64,000 nucleotides of DNA from Dromaius novaehollandiae (lineage: Eukaryota > Chordata > Aves > Casuariiformes > Dromaiidae): assembly GCF_036370855.1 (NCBI RefSeq), contig NC_088117.1, positions 558,001 through 622,000 of the forward strand. Reading direction: 5' to 3'. The notes below the pieces were generated by a model. The model saw only the letters and a program-made list of their open reading frames with translations, did not search any database and had not been told where the DNA came from. The position numbers and the translations under genes are program-made. Below are positions 25,601 through 36,430 of this stretch, piece after piece; position 1 is the stretch's first letter, and each line of letters starts with the position of its first letter.

Positions 25601-28600
25601 TCCCCAGTCATTCATGGGCTTGGCAACAAGAAAACATAATGAGGAAGGAAAACTCAGGGAATAAGGAGCTTTGAGTTCTTTCTATAAAATAGTTCTTTGA
25701 ACAGGATAATCACTTTAAACAGCTTTTTGTCCATTCTAAAGCTGGTTCTTACTTGCAGATTTTACAGCAGGACACAGAAGCTGCTGCACTCATCTAGAAT
25801 CCTACATCATTATCAATTATAATGCAATAAAACCTTGGATGGAAGCCGCACATCAGTCCTGGCTCCCCTTTCTAAGAGGAGTTTCTCTGCTTCTGCATCT
25901 GCAGCTTTAATGGCAAGGAAGAGAAGGGGTGCTGGTATCCAGCATGCATTGGGATCTGCACCTCGGTGAAGCAGCAGCTGGATTGTTGCCCATCTCTTCT
26001 GCTGTCTAAAGTTGACATGGAAAATACCAGAATCACTCATTAGCATCTTGCAAAAAACCTCTAAATGATGGTGAACTAAGATGACTCCCAGGTGCAGACA
26101 TTAAAAATGGCATTTGGCAGAGACAAGACTTCATTCTTTAGAGCAGTGTCACAACAACTGCCGTGCTCCACCCAGGCAACAATATTATTACCTGAAGAGG
26201 ATATCTCACCCCTCCAAACTAAAAAGGCAGCACTTAAAAGCAGTTCCTTCGGGTTGCATGGGAATGGATAGGCAAAGTAAGGTTCCCTGCATCTCCACTA
26301 TTCACTCATGTGTCACTTCTAAACGTTTAGTGTGAGACTTGTTTAATGACAGAAACAGACTGACTCCTCCTTCCTGTCATCTAAGACTGTTTGGAGGGTT
26401 CTTTCCTCTATCGTACTTCATTCATCCATCCCAAGAAAACAGAGATACTTTTTCTGTGTTTCCCTTAACCAAAGCTGGAACAAGAGCTATGCTGGACTAG
26501 GACAGTGTATTTCAGCAGGCTGATGATTCCATCTGTATTTCCATGGAGGCAAAATACACATGCACACCCCTAAAAAAGAAACCTAACACCATCAAAAAAA
26601 GCAAACAGTCCTTGGATATCACCCAGAAACTCTACCACATAGTGATCTGGGCAGAGGCTCCTCTTTTCTCACATGGCATTAACTCATTTTTACTCACAAG
26701 CCCTACATTCAGTGCATCTTTATATTCCAATGAAAAACATGCAATGCACACACAATATTCATGAGAGAAGCAAGGGAGGTGGCAAGATGTGCCACAAAAG
26801 CCAAATGCAAGGGATGAAGGGCAAGAAGGCCAACAGGGAATTTTCATTGTGGGAATTCTAAGACGTCAAAGTGACCTACGCTGGCATAAAACCCAAGACA
26901 AAAATTTCATCATCTTTGGGGACTGCTCTGGAGGCAAAACAAAAGGCAAGATGTGGCCCTTTGGGGGATCCATAAAAGCAAGACAAAAAGACTACATTTC
27001 AGGCCACGCGGCTAAACAGACACCTGTAGAAAACAACCAGCACGGTCAAATGTAGTCAAAACTTCAAAGAGTAAGCTGAATATATTCTTATCTTTCCTCA
27101 TGTCCACACTACACTGCAGGTGTGCATAGCAGACTGTGACAAGCTGCAAAGTATGCAATCAAGAAATCTTGTCTTGTTCAAGCATGAGGTCCTTAGCTTG
27201 AACTACACTTTCCAGCTTCACTCTTCACACTCTGCCAACCTGAATTATAACAGAGCATATAAACGAGTGGCTTCTACTGATATGAACACGAGATTTCTAT
27301 AGTTAAACAAACAAAAATATACTGACATCTGACTAGCTTTTCCTGCAATAGCTGCACCCTTCTGTGAAATATGTGAAATACTAATTGTTGCCTTCTATGT
27401 TCAAAGAGACTTAGGAGACTCTGTCTCCCATTCATAGGGCATAAGTGAGACTTACTCTGCGATTACGCCTTCAGACACATTAGCTGTTTCTGATGGTTCT
27501 GATTGTTCTTTCTGCTTGAAGATTAAAAAAATAAAAGAAAGTAGTTACAAAAATGAAAAACCACACTTTCAATGGGTGAGTCAGCATATTCAGTCATCAG
27601 AACAATAATACAAGTAATAACAGTAATACAAGAGCATGTAATAATAATGGAATTCAGTTAACAACAGATAGGGAAATCATTTAGAAGCAATTTGTAACTA
27701 AGTTTTTTTTTTTAAATAAACCAAATGACTGAACATTTTCTTGCTCAATTTCCTTTGTGAGTAAAACATGTTTACAAGACTCTTACAGATTTTCAACCTG
27801 CATTATTTTGCATGAGAATGTAGAACTAGGACCTCCAAGACCACTGTTTCCAAATCTTCTGGATTCGTATTCAACTCAGAGGAAAAGAGAAAGCAAAGCA
27901 CATTTTCCTTTCTGAATCTTAGAGACCGTGACAGAAACAAATCCTGTTTATTCCTAATTTCCTTTTCTCACTCCAAAATGAGAAGTAATAGTTTCACACT
28001 GATTTTCTGTGAATCTCTGAGCATCTGCTTTATATACATCTCTCTCTCTCTCTTTCTTTCCTTCCCACAGAAGTCTTGCAACTTTGGTAACGGGCCACCA
28101 CTTAAACATACTCTTGGAACTTGAACAGGTACTTTACAGCAACCAAAAACTATTCTGTAGTTCATTTCCAACAAGTTTCTTGAGGGCATTTAGACCTGTG
28201 TAGCCTCTTCTGAAAGCCTCAGCAACATCCTTACATTTCTAGCCTCCTCTGAAACACGTCCAAGACCACACAGTCCCTACCTGCCTAGGCCCCTCTTTGA
28301 TTCCTTCTATCTTCTCAGACTGTTTGGCGATTCCTGACCCTCTGCTTCACCCTTGTTTTCATCTCCTTCCCCACTGCATGGTTTGTACTCTTACAAAATA
28401 TGTATCATGCTCCTCCACAGGACAATTTAAAGCAGGTGCTTCTCTTTTCAGCAGGAGGAAGCCTAGGGTCATGAGTCTTCCTTTGTAAACACTCCCTAAG
28501 GGTCAAGAGACTCCTCTGACAGTTGAATTGCTTCTTGCTTGACACTTCAACCATGCCAGCAGGACTCTGTGCTATCGGAACCACCTAAATCCTCTTGTCC

Positions 28601-31600
28601 TGCTTGGATGCTTTCGTAATTCCCACCAGTTGCCCACTGCATCTTCGCTGTCTTAAATACCTAGCAGACATGGCCTCACATCTGTGCTATTAATACAGTG
28701 CCCTATTTCAACTGCAGAGTAAGCTTGTTTCTGCACTGGAGCTTGGTCATTTGAAGTAGGACTTAGTAGTGTAAGAGCAGAGAATACTCTGCATCCTCAG
28801 AGTGCAAGATGCACAAAAGTTCTGGCTTTTTCCTAGGGAGTCAACACAGTAAAGTAATTCCGAAAAGTAAACTTACAGCTTGAGACGATAATATATCATG
28901 ATTCTGACATTTTAGATTAGAAATAAACCAACCTTGCAGCTGTGCAGGTTCCTCTCAGCAATATTACCCTTAAAAGATTCTGCTGGATAATACAGAATAA
29001 AGCACATGGAGAGAGCAGATAATCCTTCATCACTACACTTATTCACATCAGCTCCACTATCGAGAAGAAGATTGACAATATCGTTGTGGGAAGTAACCTG
29101 TAGAGGAGAAAATGCTTCAGGATGTTATTTAATTTTGTAAACATCTGTACTTGCACATACACTCACGCACTTGCAGATTTCTACATGGAAAGAATAGGCA
29201 GCACAGTTTGAAAGTAGTGACAGCCAACACTGTTGAACTAATTCAGGTTTATATTTGCCACACAATAAAAACGCGATACTGAACCATGTCTTACGGGGTT
29301 CAGAATGTGTATCTTGGAGCATCCTCAAGTACATCCCTGACCTTCCTCTCTTTTTTATAGCAATTTCTACCAGCTTTCACAGGAACTCAGTGAGGATTCA
29401 CACACAGAAAGAAATATAGCGCCCTAAATTATTATCTAAATTTTGCTGGACTTTACAATGAATGCCAGCTATTCAGGTAGCTGAAAAGGGCACAAAGAAA
29501 AGGGGAGGTCATCCTCCCCTACAGCAAGTCATGCATGCACAGTTTCTAACCACCACCCCTTGCCAGCAAAAACAAAATAACCCTGTCTGAATGTGATTAC
29601 GACTGGACAAGAAAAAAACAGTAATAAGGACAGGGTCATACCCAAGAACGCAGATCTAGTCCACTGCATAATCACAAACGGAAAACAAACTTGACAGCTA
29701 AAATAATCTCTAATGTTTACTGAAGTGCTTCTTTTTGTAGATTATTATTTACTGTGGGGTTTGGCATGATACCATTCATTACAGATATTCCTCATGCCAC
29801 ACCTGCTCTTTTGTTGTTTACTGAACACTCCCTTCACACTTACTATGTAATGGAACAAGAGAAAAATCTAATCCAGGCTACTACACCAGGAATTTCTCAT
29901 CATATGGTAAAGAGTCATTCTCAGAGTCTTACAGCGGCAGCAGCAAGTGCTGTGTATCCATGTTTGTCTGCTACGTCCGGATGAGCAAGCTCATCCCTCA
30001 GAATCGTATAGACCCCATCAAAGCCTCCTTTTGCCGCTTTCTGAATTAACTGCTCTGAGGCAAGTTCTTTGGGGCCTGGAGGCCCATAAGTACTGCGGAC
30101 TCCACTGAGAATGAAGTTGACGTCTGAAGTAAACTCTGCTTCACAGCACCTAGCAAAGGAGAAAAAAGCACTGATGCATTTAAGCAGCTAGGTACTCTTA
30201 GGCCGCTAATGCAATTAAAGAAAAAACACATCAAGAGCAAAACATGCTGCTGGGTAAGATGCAAAAATATGAACAGCTATCATTTTAAGAACTATTTCAG
30301 ATAGTATAAGTTTGCTTAAATTACAGGCAGAAAGGCAAACTAGTCTAGGGGCTGCTGGCAGCAGCACACAGATTTTGGCTACAGAAGAGTTCATAAATAT
30401 CCAGCCATCCAACACCTATAAAATTAGAAAGCAAAATCTAACTGCCAAGTGTTTCTACAAACAGAATATTTAGCATGCACATTCATATCTGTTTAGTATC
30501 TGATTTATATAACCAGCTTTAGCTATGGCTATAAAATACACACATGTGGCACGTGTTCCCAGCAACAAAGCAAACCAAAACATACTCTGCCTGCCCAAAG
30601 AACATCTCCATGTACAAGTATCAAGCTACACATAAACCTAAGGCTCAGTGGGCAGTTACAACTAGCTGCAGACTTGCTGCAGCATGTTTTCTATAGCCTT
30701 GAAGTAGAATAAGAGTTAAGACAACCACAGAAAGGTACCATTGGTATCGCAAATTGTTTGTTTCATTTAAAAAAAATCCTCATTGGCAACCTGTCATCTC
30801 AAGACTATAAAAAAACTTTTGGAGAGCAGCTGCAATCATGCAACTTATATTTGAAAATAATAGATATGATTTATAAAAATCCATACATAAAAAACAAATG
30901 ATCAACAGCTACCTGTGCTTATAAACACGCATCTGCATTCTGACCAGTAAGGGGGTTACTTTGCAACAGGCCAAGGTTCTTCCTCAGGCAGCTTGGAGGT
31001 ATTCTGAAAATATGAAGCATCACACTCTTTCGGAAAGGTGCAAGTCAAAGTAAGATGATCTGTGTTATGGGAATAGGCAAAAACTCCTTCAGGCAAAATA
31101 TTCTTGTCATCAAAGGGGAGACGTTTATAGCTACGGAGAAATGGGTCCCCCTCAACAGAAATATACGTCCTTTGAGAACTGGCATCAACATATCTGAAGT
31201 GTTCTGGATGATCCGAGACAGAAAAATAACCAGGTACTTCAGTACACAGTTTAATTAGATGATTCCTCAGCCACAAGCCAACATCCTGACAGCCATCTGG
31301 ATAGCTCTCAATTCCCGGTCCAAATCGCTCATCAGAGTTGTACAGCCCCTTAAGAAACGAGTAAGCTCGTTAGTATCAATCAGAGATCAAACAAGTTATA
31401 CAATTAAAGTCTGGTTTCTATCTCAACTGTTCTGCCTGCGTCTTATTGGTCCACTTCTTATTGGCAGAGTAATAACTGCTGAAGCCATTCTGTACTACAA
31501 AGCCTTCACAGTCAGTTTGATTCATTTAATGACAAACACATTAACTTCTCCAGTACAAGAACAGTGGAAGGCCCTAAATTTAACTACATTGGGATGTTAT

Positions 31601-34600
31601 GTTTAGATGAAATTTCACGTAGATTTTAGCCTGAGCAGGATTCTGTTTTATACTATTCTGTATCCAGCTTTGCATTCATTAGCCACACTGCTACTTTTTA
31701 GACCAGGATAGATTTTCAGTAATGTTTTCTAAATCAGAAGAAACACCTCTGACACACAACTGCACAGGCATAGAGTATGGGAAAGGTAGCGCAGTTCCCA
31801 GCTATTTCTTTTCTTACCATGGTCATTAACTTCAGGACAACATGGTAATTAACCTCAGGACAACCTTGCAAGCATGACAACACATGTTTTTATTTCATGC
31901 CAACAGAAGAGTCTCAGACACAAATACAGCACTACAAGACAGGAGTTTTAGCCTCCTTAGAAAACCATCCTAGTTTGATATGACACTATATTAAGCAATG
32001 CATGAGCACCGCTTCCAAATTCAAGCAGGCTGATGCATCTCCGGTGTTTCTGGATCACACACATGGCTCAAGGCATATTCACACAAGGCTATCACAACCT
32101 CAGAACAGCTATTTGGAACACAAATTAACTGCTTCACTCATTGAACTGTTTAGCTATGGAGATAAAGAACCAGGAAAAAGCACTATGACTGGCAAGAATA
32201 AAATTTCAAGTTTGATTATAACCTGAGGGTGTTCTATTTTTCCCTTAGTTTCAGATTATACATGATCTATTCAAATTAAAGTTCTCCTAAATCCATAATT
32301 AGTGCCACATTATCAACATTCAGCAAGAATGTTATGTTCTTGTTGGCCAACTTAATGCAAAGGCTGTATGTTGTTTTGTTATATCTTTTGGATTATCTGA
32401 TGAAGCACTGTTTCCTATTGCAGAGATACCCATGTATCAGTATGAGGGGAGGGCTGCCCTACGCTGGGCACTTTTCAGATACACCTTCTTCTTCTTTGAA
32501 AACAAAGAATTATAAACTCTTAGAAAACAAGTTTTCTAGCTTCTACTAGTAGCAGCAGGCCTGGAAATGATACAAAAGAGACAACTAGCTATCTCGATAC
32601 TCCAGAATGCTCTTTGTCTCCACAGTCTCTTCAAATGCAGTATTTTTCAGTTTCATATTGCTGGCTTCTTAATATGTCTGTTGAGAGTACTGACTAGCTA
32701 ATGAGTTCTTCATCTAGCAAGGGGAGTAAATACCGAAGACTTCTACATTAGAAACTGGAAAAAGACACTCTTCCAGGCATCAGATTTTCAGTTCTAGACA
32801 GGCAGTATCACATTATCTCCTTCAATATTTCCCTAAGCAAAAGTTGCGTACAGTAGAAGTTGAGTAGTTCAAGAGAGCAATCTGGCTTACTGGAGACTGA
32901 AGCATGACACTTTTGCTCTAAACAACCCAAACACTAATGGAGCTGCCTGGAAAAAAAAACCACTCAAATTTTCCTGTACTCATGCTGACTTTGAAAGGCA
33001 GGGAAATCATGGTAACAGCACAACATTTTTCCAGTTACCTGAAATTTTCTGCCATCCTTCCATTCCCGAGTCCCATAGCCTTCTATGTGGCTGAGATAAA
33101 ATGCTCCAATGAATTTGGAACCATCAGGCCAGTAGCATATCCCTTTCCCATGGCGATGGTCCATGTACAACTGTCCCGTGTATCTCTGTAATCCACCACA
33201 AAGAGAAGGGACAGTAAGAATGATACCGTTCAGAGGACAGAAATAAGTGAATTTTTAATTGCCTCCTTAATGCAACAGAGCAGCACTAACAAGGTGAAGG
33301 AAACTGAGGATGAAACTGTTATACAGTTAAGAAAGACTAGGCAAAATCTCATCTTCACTGTAGTCACTGTCTTCAAAACTCCACCAAGATTTTACCAGTT
33401 GCCACAGCAGCTCTTCCATCATGTAGCAGTCATGATGGAAGATCATACTATTTTAGCAGTGTTTATCTCATTGATATGTTGCCAAATGATGCAGGCTAAA
33501 CCAAGACCTATCAAAGTGTTCAACACCTCTCACAAAGACCTGTATCCCAATAAACATTTGGTTGGGAAATTTTGCATCCGACAAAACAGGGCATTCAGCA
33601 TAGCCATGAAAACACATATTTTGCTAAAAAACAAGCAGCCGAATACATAAAACCCAGTAAAACCAAACGAAAAACACCTAGCTAACATGCTTATAAATCA
33701 ATTTTTTCATTACAGAAGGAAAGAACCTCCACACATAGAGAATATTCCTACTTCCAAATGACAAAACTCTGCTTGGAGAAAGAGCTATCACTCAAATAAA
33801 TGCCCAACCCCTACCTTCTGATGAATTTTACTCACCCTCAACCTAACAACCCATACTCTTAAAGTACAATAAAATGCAGTCTGCAGTGAGTAGTCAAAAT
33901 AATTTTGTATTAAATACAATTATTATATTTATTTAAAATATAATTAATAATATATAATAAATAAAATACAATTAACAATATGCTATAAATAAAATATAAC
34001 TAAAGATGTATAATAAATAAAATAATTATAATATTTAAATAAAACGATATATGTTTATTGCTGTTCTCATGCGTCTTCAGCCCTGCCATAAGGTCTTTAA
34101 TTTCCAGCTGCAGGTGAAGTCCCTGGAGATTACACCTTTGTGCACTACTTGCTAAAAAGATAAATTCGATTGCTACTCTAAAACTGGCACTTCTGACCCT
34201 CAGTAGAAAGTTCTGAAAAAACATCGTATCGTACGTAAACATAGTGCTGAACTGTATCAAGGTGACAGACGCTAAGTCAAAAGCTTGTCCATAATCCCTT
34301 TTCTCTTCAGTGAAGAAATCCTTAACTATCAGCCCACTCATCTGATGGATTTTGATTGAAATTTGATCAATCGTGATTGATTGTAGCCACAAACACTTTA
34401 AGGTATCCATTATTTTTAAGCAAAAAGACAGACATTTGGGGGACGTTTTATAGAAATTAATCAAAATTTTGTAATTGAAAAAAATTCCCATTTAAATCAA
34501 AACCTCAATTCCTTAAATGCTTTATTAAAGGCATTTGTGTGTCTTCAGTGTTATTTCTCTTCAAATTAAATCACCTAAATATCCTAATCAATCATATAGC

Positions 34601-36048
34601 TTGTCTTTAATAAAAGCATAACTGAAGGGATAGGATGAACCCTATGGAGAACAAAGTAGCCCTGGTATTCTGTAGCATAAACTATGACTATTCTTAGTTT
34701 GAAAGAAAAAAGGTGAAAAGTGCTAAGTAAGTTCCCTAAGGCCTCGTCAGAGGATGGTGCCGTGGAGACTTTCATTTCTAGGTCACCAATGCAAATTCAG
34801 CCCAATCAACAAAACCCGAAAACTACTACCCTCTATCAAGTGAGTTGCCACAATAATCATCACCGAAGACAGGGAGCTGCTGCTACTGCTTCTGCCTGAT
34901 GCGTGTTAGGACTTTTGCTTAGAACGCGCAGTTTGCCCCCAAAAGACAACAGTGAGGAGCAATGCCGAGGTCTTTATATTGCCAGAATTAAGGCTGTGTT
35001 TCTCTGCTAGACTGATTCTTGGGAGCATTGATAGGCAAATGGAGTTCCAGAGGAAGAGAAAAAGAGCTAATTTTAAGTTTTCTATCTGCGCAATGGTATA
35101 GCTCATTAGCGGAAAAAGAGATGTCCCACCGTGCAGACAACCGATCCCTAACGGATGATTTCGAGTTACGTTGCCGTGGCAGCTTTCCCTGACAATCAAA
35201 ACGGCAGCTCAGTACTCACAGGTGGCGCAGAAGAGAAGAACCTCACAAGGGAACCGGAAACATTAGTCACTCCTCATGGTATTTTCACCATACAGGAAGA
35301 TGCACTCACACTTCAGAGGTTAAACTTTGTACCAAAAGCTCACGGCAGCATCCCCTCCTCCCCTGCCGGCCTCCCGCTCTCCCCACTGGGGTCTGAGGCC
35401 ACGTTCAGCCATCGACAGCGACCCAGGACTCGGCAACGGCATCACGGCAGCCATCTGCTTACCCTGAGCGTGAGGGCAGACCAAGTCCTTCGAAGCAGGG
35501 GGGCAAAAGCATGTTATCTGGGAACCTGTGTCCCGATTTGCATTTTAGCAGCAAATATATTATTAACCTGAACACAGAGCAACAGAATGCCCCCAAAGGG
35601 CAGCAAGGGCCAGCGCGCTGGCCGAGCAGGTGCTCGGATGTTGCAGGGGAGCTGGGAAAGCGCTCGCTTTACTAAGAAATAAGGCGAAACCGCCTAGTTT
35701 GCCCCAAAACCAGAGACGAGAGGAGAGATGCAAGCCTAGGAAAAACCTGCATTTCAGAGACCCATCTCCTTGCCAAATGGACCGGTGGGGAACACGAAGG
35801 CAGAAAGCCCTGCACGGCGCGCTCCCACCGCCTGGCCCGGCTCCCCGGCCCGGCCCAGGCCGGGGGGCGGCGGCGGGGGGCCCCGCTTGCAGCCGGTTGC
35901 GCCAGGCAGGGCGCTCCCCGACGGCGGCTCCCCGCGGCCCGCGCACCTCGCCGCCCCCAGGCCCGCTGCCGTCGCCGGGCGCTGCCGCCTCCTCTGCGCC
36001 GCCCTCGGCCGCCGCCTGACTGGAAACTCGCTCGGCACCGGCCTCCAT
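13983..36048 (-). CDS. ANKMY1: Ankyrin repeat and MYND domain-containing protein 1, whole gene
   Basis: The gene reads leftward from a CpG-island exon at 36,048 to the stop codon at 13,983. Fourteen coding exons were found. In order they give an acidic Ala/Gly-rich N-terminus, MORN repeats, a linker, a long ankyrin region and a C-terminal MYND zinc finger. This domain order is specific to ANKMY1. The known exons total 2,156 coding bases, or roughly 718 residues. All junctions agree in phase except between the exons at 18,749-18,862 and 16,374-16,440. There at least one exon of length 1 modulo 3 is missing from my model; in the family this stretch carries a CPFH-type segment. MORN and ankyrin repeats suggest a scaffold and MYND fingers bind proline-rich partners, but the molecular role is poorly known. 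Introns hold a plus-strand CR1, a poly-A run and AT-rich tracts. Confidence 0.93.
16374..16440 (-). CDS. ANKMY1: ANKMY1 linker exon before the MYND finger
   Basis: The exon is 67 bases: two bases completing a codon, then 21 codons, ending at phase 2. It encodes a Ser/Lys-rich linker ([19 protein letters not shown]). The donor GTGAG|GTAGGT joins the MYND exon exactly in phase. Confidence 0.8.
18749..18862 (-). CDS. ANKMY1: ANKMY1 last ankyrin exon
   Basis: The exon has 38 codons, phase 0 at both ends. It contains [20 protein letters not shown] and then [14 protein letters not shown]. The next exon located (16,374-16,440) starts in a different phase, so one exon between them is unaccounted for. 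Confidence 0.92.
19584..19616. repeat. Poly-A run in ANKMY1 intron
   Basis: An uninterrupted run of about 30 adenines on the plus strand. I see no adjacent retrotransposon body, so it may be a simple homopolymer expansion or the tail of a retrocopy too decayed to see. Confidence 0.85.
19717..19848 (-). CDS. ANKMY1: ANKMY1 ankyrin exon
   Basis: The exon has 44 codons, phase 0 at both ends. It contains [20 protein letters not shown] and then [13 protein letters not shown]. The donor is TTG|GTGAGA. Confidence 0.93.
21477..21584 (-). CDS. ANKMY1: ANKMY1 ankyrin exon
   Basis: The exon has 36 codons, phase 0 at both ends. It contains [20 protein letters not shown] and then [13 protein letters not shown], continuing the repeat started in the previous exon. 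Confidence 0.93.
22285..22455 (-). CDS. ANKMY1: ANKMY1 exon: linker and ankyrin core
   Basis: The exon has 57 codons, phase 0 at both ends. It opens with a linker ([19 protein letters not shown]) and ends with [17 protein letters not shown], an ankyrin first helix. The upstream acceptor TTCACTTAG was chosen over a nearer CAG because it keeps phase 0. Confidence 0.9.
23100..24598 (+). mobile_element. 5'-truncated CR1 LINE in ANKMY1 intron
   Basis: A plus-strand CR1, antisense to ANKMY1. It starts inside the RT domain: [19 protein letters not shown], then [17 protein letters not shown] near 23,460. It continues through the C-terminal text around 23,800-24,060 and ends at a single degenerate 3' unit (GGTAATTCTGTGAAATG). 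Stops and frameshifts break the frame, so it is inactive. Confidence 0.9.
25230..25370 (-). CDS. ANKMY1: ANKMY1 ankyrin exon
   Basis: The exon has 47 codons, phase 0 at both ends. It contains [20 protein letters not shown] and then [15 protein letters not shown], an ankyrin repeat with the TPLH core. The acceptor has a long pyrimidine tract and the donor is CAG|GTATGT. Confidence 0.93.
25834..26005 (-). CDS. ANKMY1: ANKMY1 ankyrin exon
   Basis: The exon is 172 bases, phase 2 to 0. It contains [19 protein letters not shown] and then [19 protein letters not shown], two ankyrin repeat cores. Confidence 0.93.
27456..27511 (-). CDS. ANKMY1: ANKMY1 short linker exon
   Basis: The exon is 56 bases, phase 0 to 2, encoding a Ser/Glu-rich linker ([15 protein letters not shown]). 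Its donor GCAGA|GTAAGT is strong. It is placed by phase: the last two bases GA take the A that opens the next exon. Short and divergent, so less certain than its neighbours. Confidence 0.75.
28933..29097 (-). CDS. ANKMY1: ANKMY1 ankyrin exon
   Basis: The exon has 55 codons, phase 0 at both ends. It contains [20 protein letters not shown], a near-consensus ankyrin repeat, then GLSALSMCF. Acceptor CTACAG, donor AAG|GTTGGT. Confidence 0.92.
29933..30149 (-). CDS. ANKMY1: ANKMY1 exon: first ankyrin segment
   Basis: The exon is 217 bases, one base completing the previous codon and then 72 codons, ending at phase 0. The sequence ends [20 protein letters not shown], a typical ankyrin helix-turn start. 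The donor is GCT|GTAAGA. Confidence 0.92.
30960..31348 (-). CDS. ANKMY1: ANKMY1 exon: last MORN motif and linker
   Basis: The exon is 389 bases, phase 0 to phase 2. It opens with [19 protein letters not shown], a MORN motif, followed by [17 protein letters not shown] and a long conserved linker. The donor is AAA|GTAACC. The last two bases (AA) join the first G of the next exon to give Lys. Confidence 0.92.
33039..33185 (-). CDS. ANKMY1: ANKMY1 MORN-repeat exon
   Basis: This exon has 49 codons, phase 0 at both ends, with acceptor GATTACAG and donor CAG|GTAACT. It contains two MORN-type motifs: [21 protein letters not shown] and then [18 protein letters not shown]. The Y-x-G-x(6-8)-H-G-x-G-x-x-x-W-P-D-G pattern is clear. 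Confidence 0.92.
33896..34045. repeat. AT-rich low-complexity tract in ANKMY1 intron
   Basis: About 150 bases composed almost wholly of A and T in imperfect AATAATAAATAAAATA-like units. Simple low-complexity DNA. Confidence 0.8.
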
Positions 36049-36430
36049 GGCGGCGGCCCCCGCCGACGGCTCCGCAGCGGCCGCGCTCCGCCTCGGCGGC
36101 GCCCGCGTTGCCGTGGAGACGGTAGCGGGGCGAGGGAGGCGGGGCCGCCGCCGGGCCCCGGCAGCGCCTCCGCAGCGGCCCGGAGGCCCCGGAGCGTCTG
36201 CAGCGAAGGCCTGAGGAGGAAAGGCCCGGAGAGTCCTCGCTTCGTGCAGCCTGGGGTGCCTTCTCCTCGCTTACAGTCTGCAGGGGGCCGAAGCTGCTCC
36301 GCAGGAGCCGGGGCGCGGCGTTTGCTGGGGCTGCCCCCACCTCCCGCACGGCTCCTGCAGGGCCAGCGGCTCTCCCCGCTGAGGCCTGCGCGCGCGCGCT
36401 CGCCTTCAGCCTGCCGTGGCTAGCTCCTGA
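35750..36430. promoter_or_regulatory. CpG island at the ANKMY1 5' end
   Basis: A strongly GC- and CpG-rich stretch covers the first coding exon and the region upstream of it, while the flanks are AT-rich. No TATA box was seen. This is the expected promoter of ANKMY1. In mammals DUSP28 lies divergently near this end, but I found no phosphatase coding sequence on the plus strand here. Confidence 0.75.
35947..36048 (-). CDS. ANKMY1: ANKMY1 exon 1, start codon
   Basis: The first coding exon has 34 codons starting [17 protein letters not shown] and rich in Ala, Gly and Glu. It ends at a GAG|GTGCGC donor, phase 0, which fits the phase-0 start of the MORN exon at 33,185. The start was chosen because it is the only Met in this frame within the CpG island before the donor. 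A further exon between this and 33,185 cannot be excluded. Confidence 0.7.

Noticed and set aside
28036-28060. CT-rich run, considered as a microsatellite
   Set aside because: Only a few units long and imperfect; ordinary intronic low complexity.
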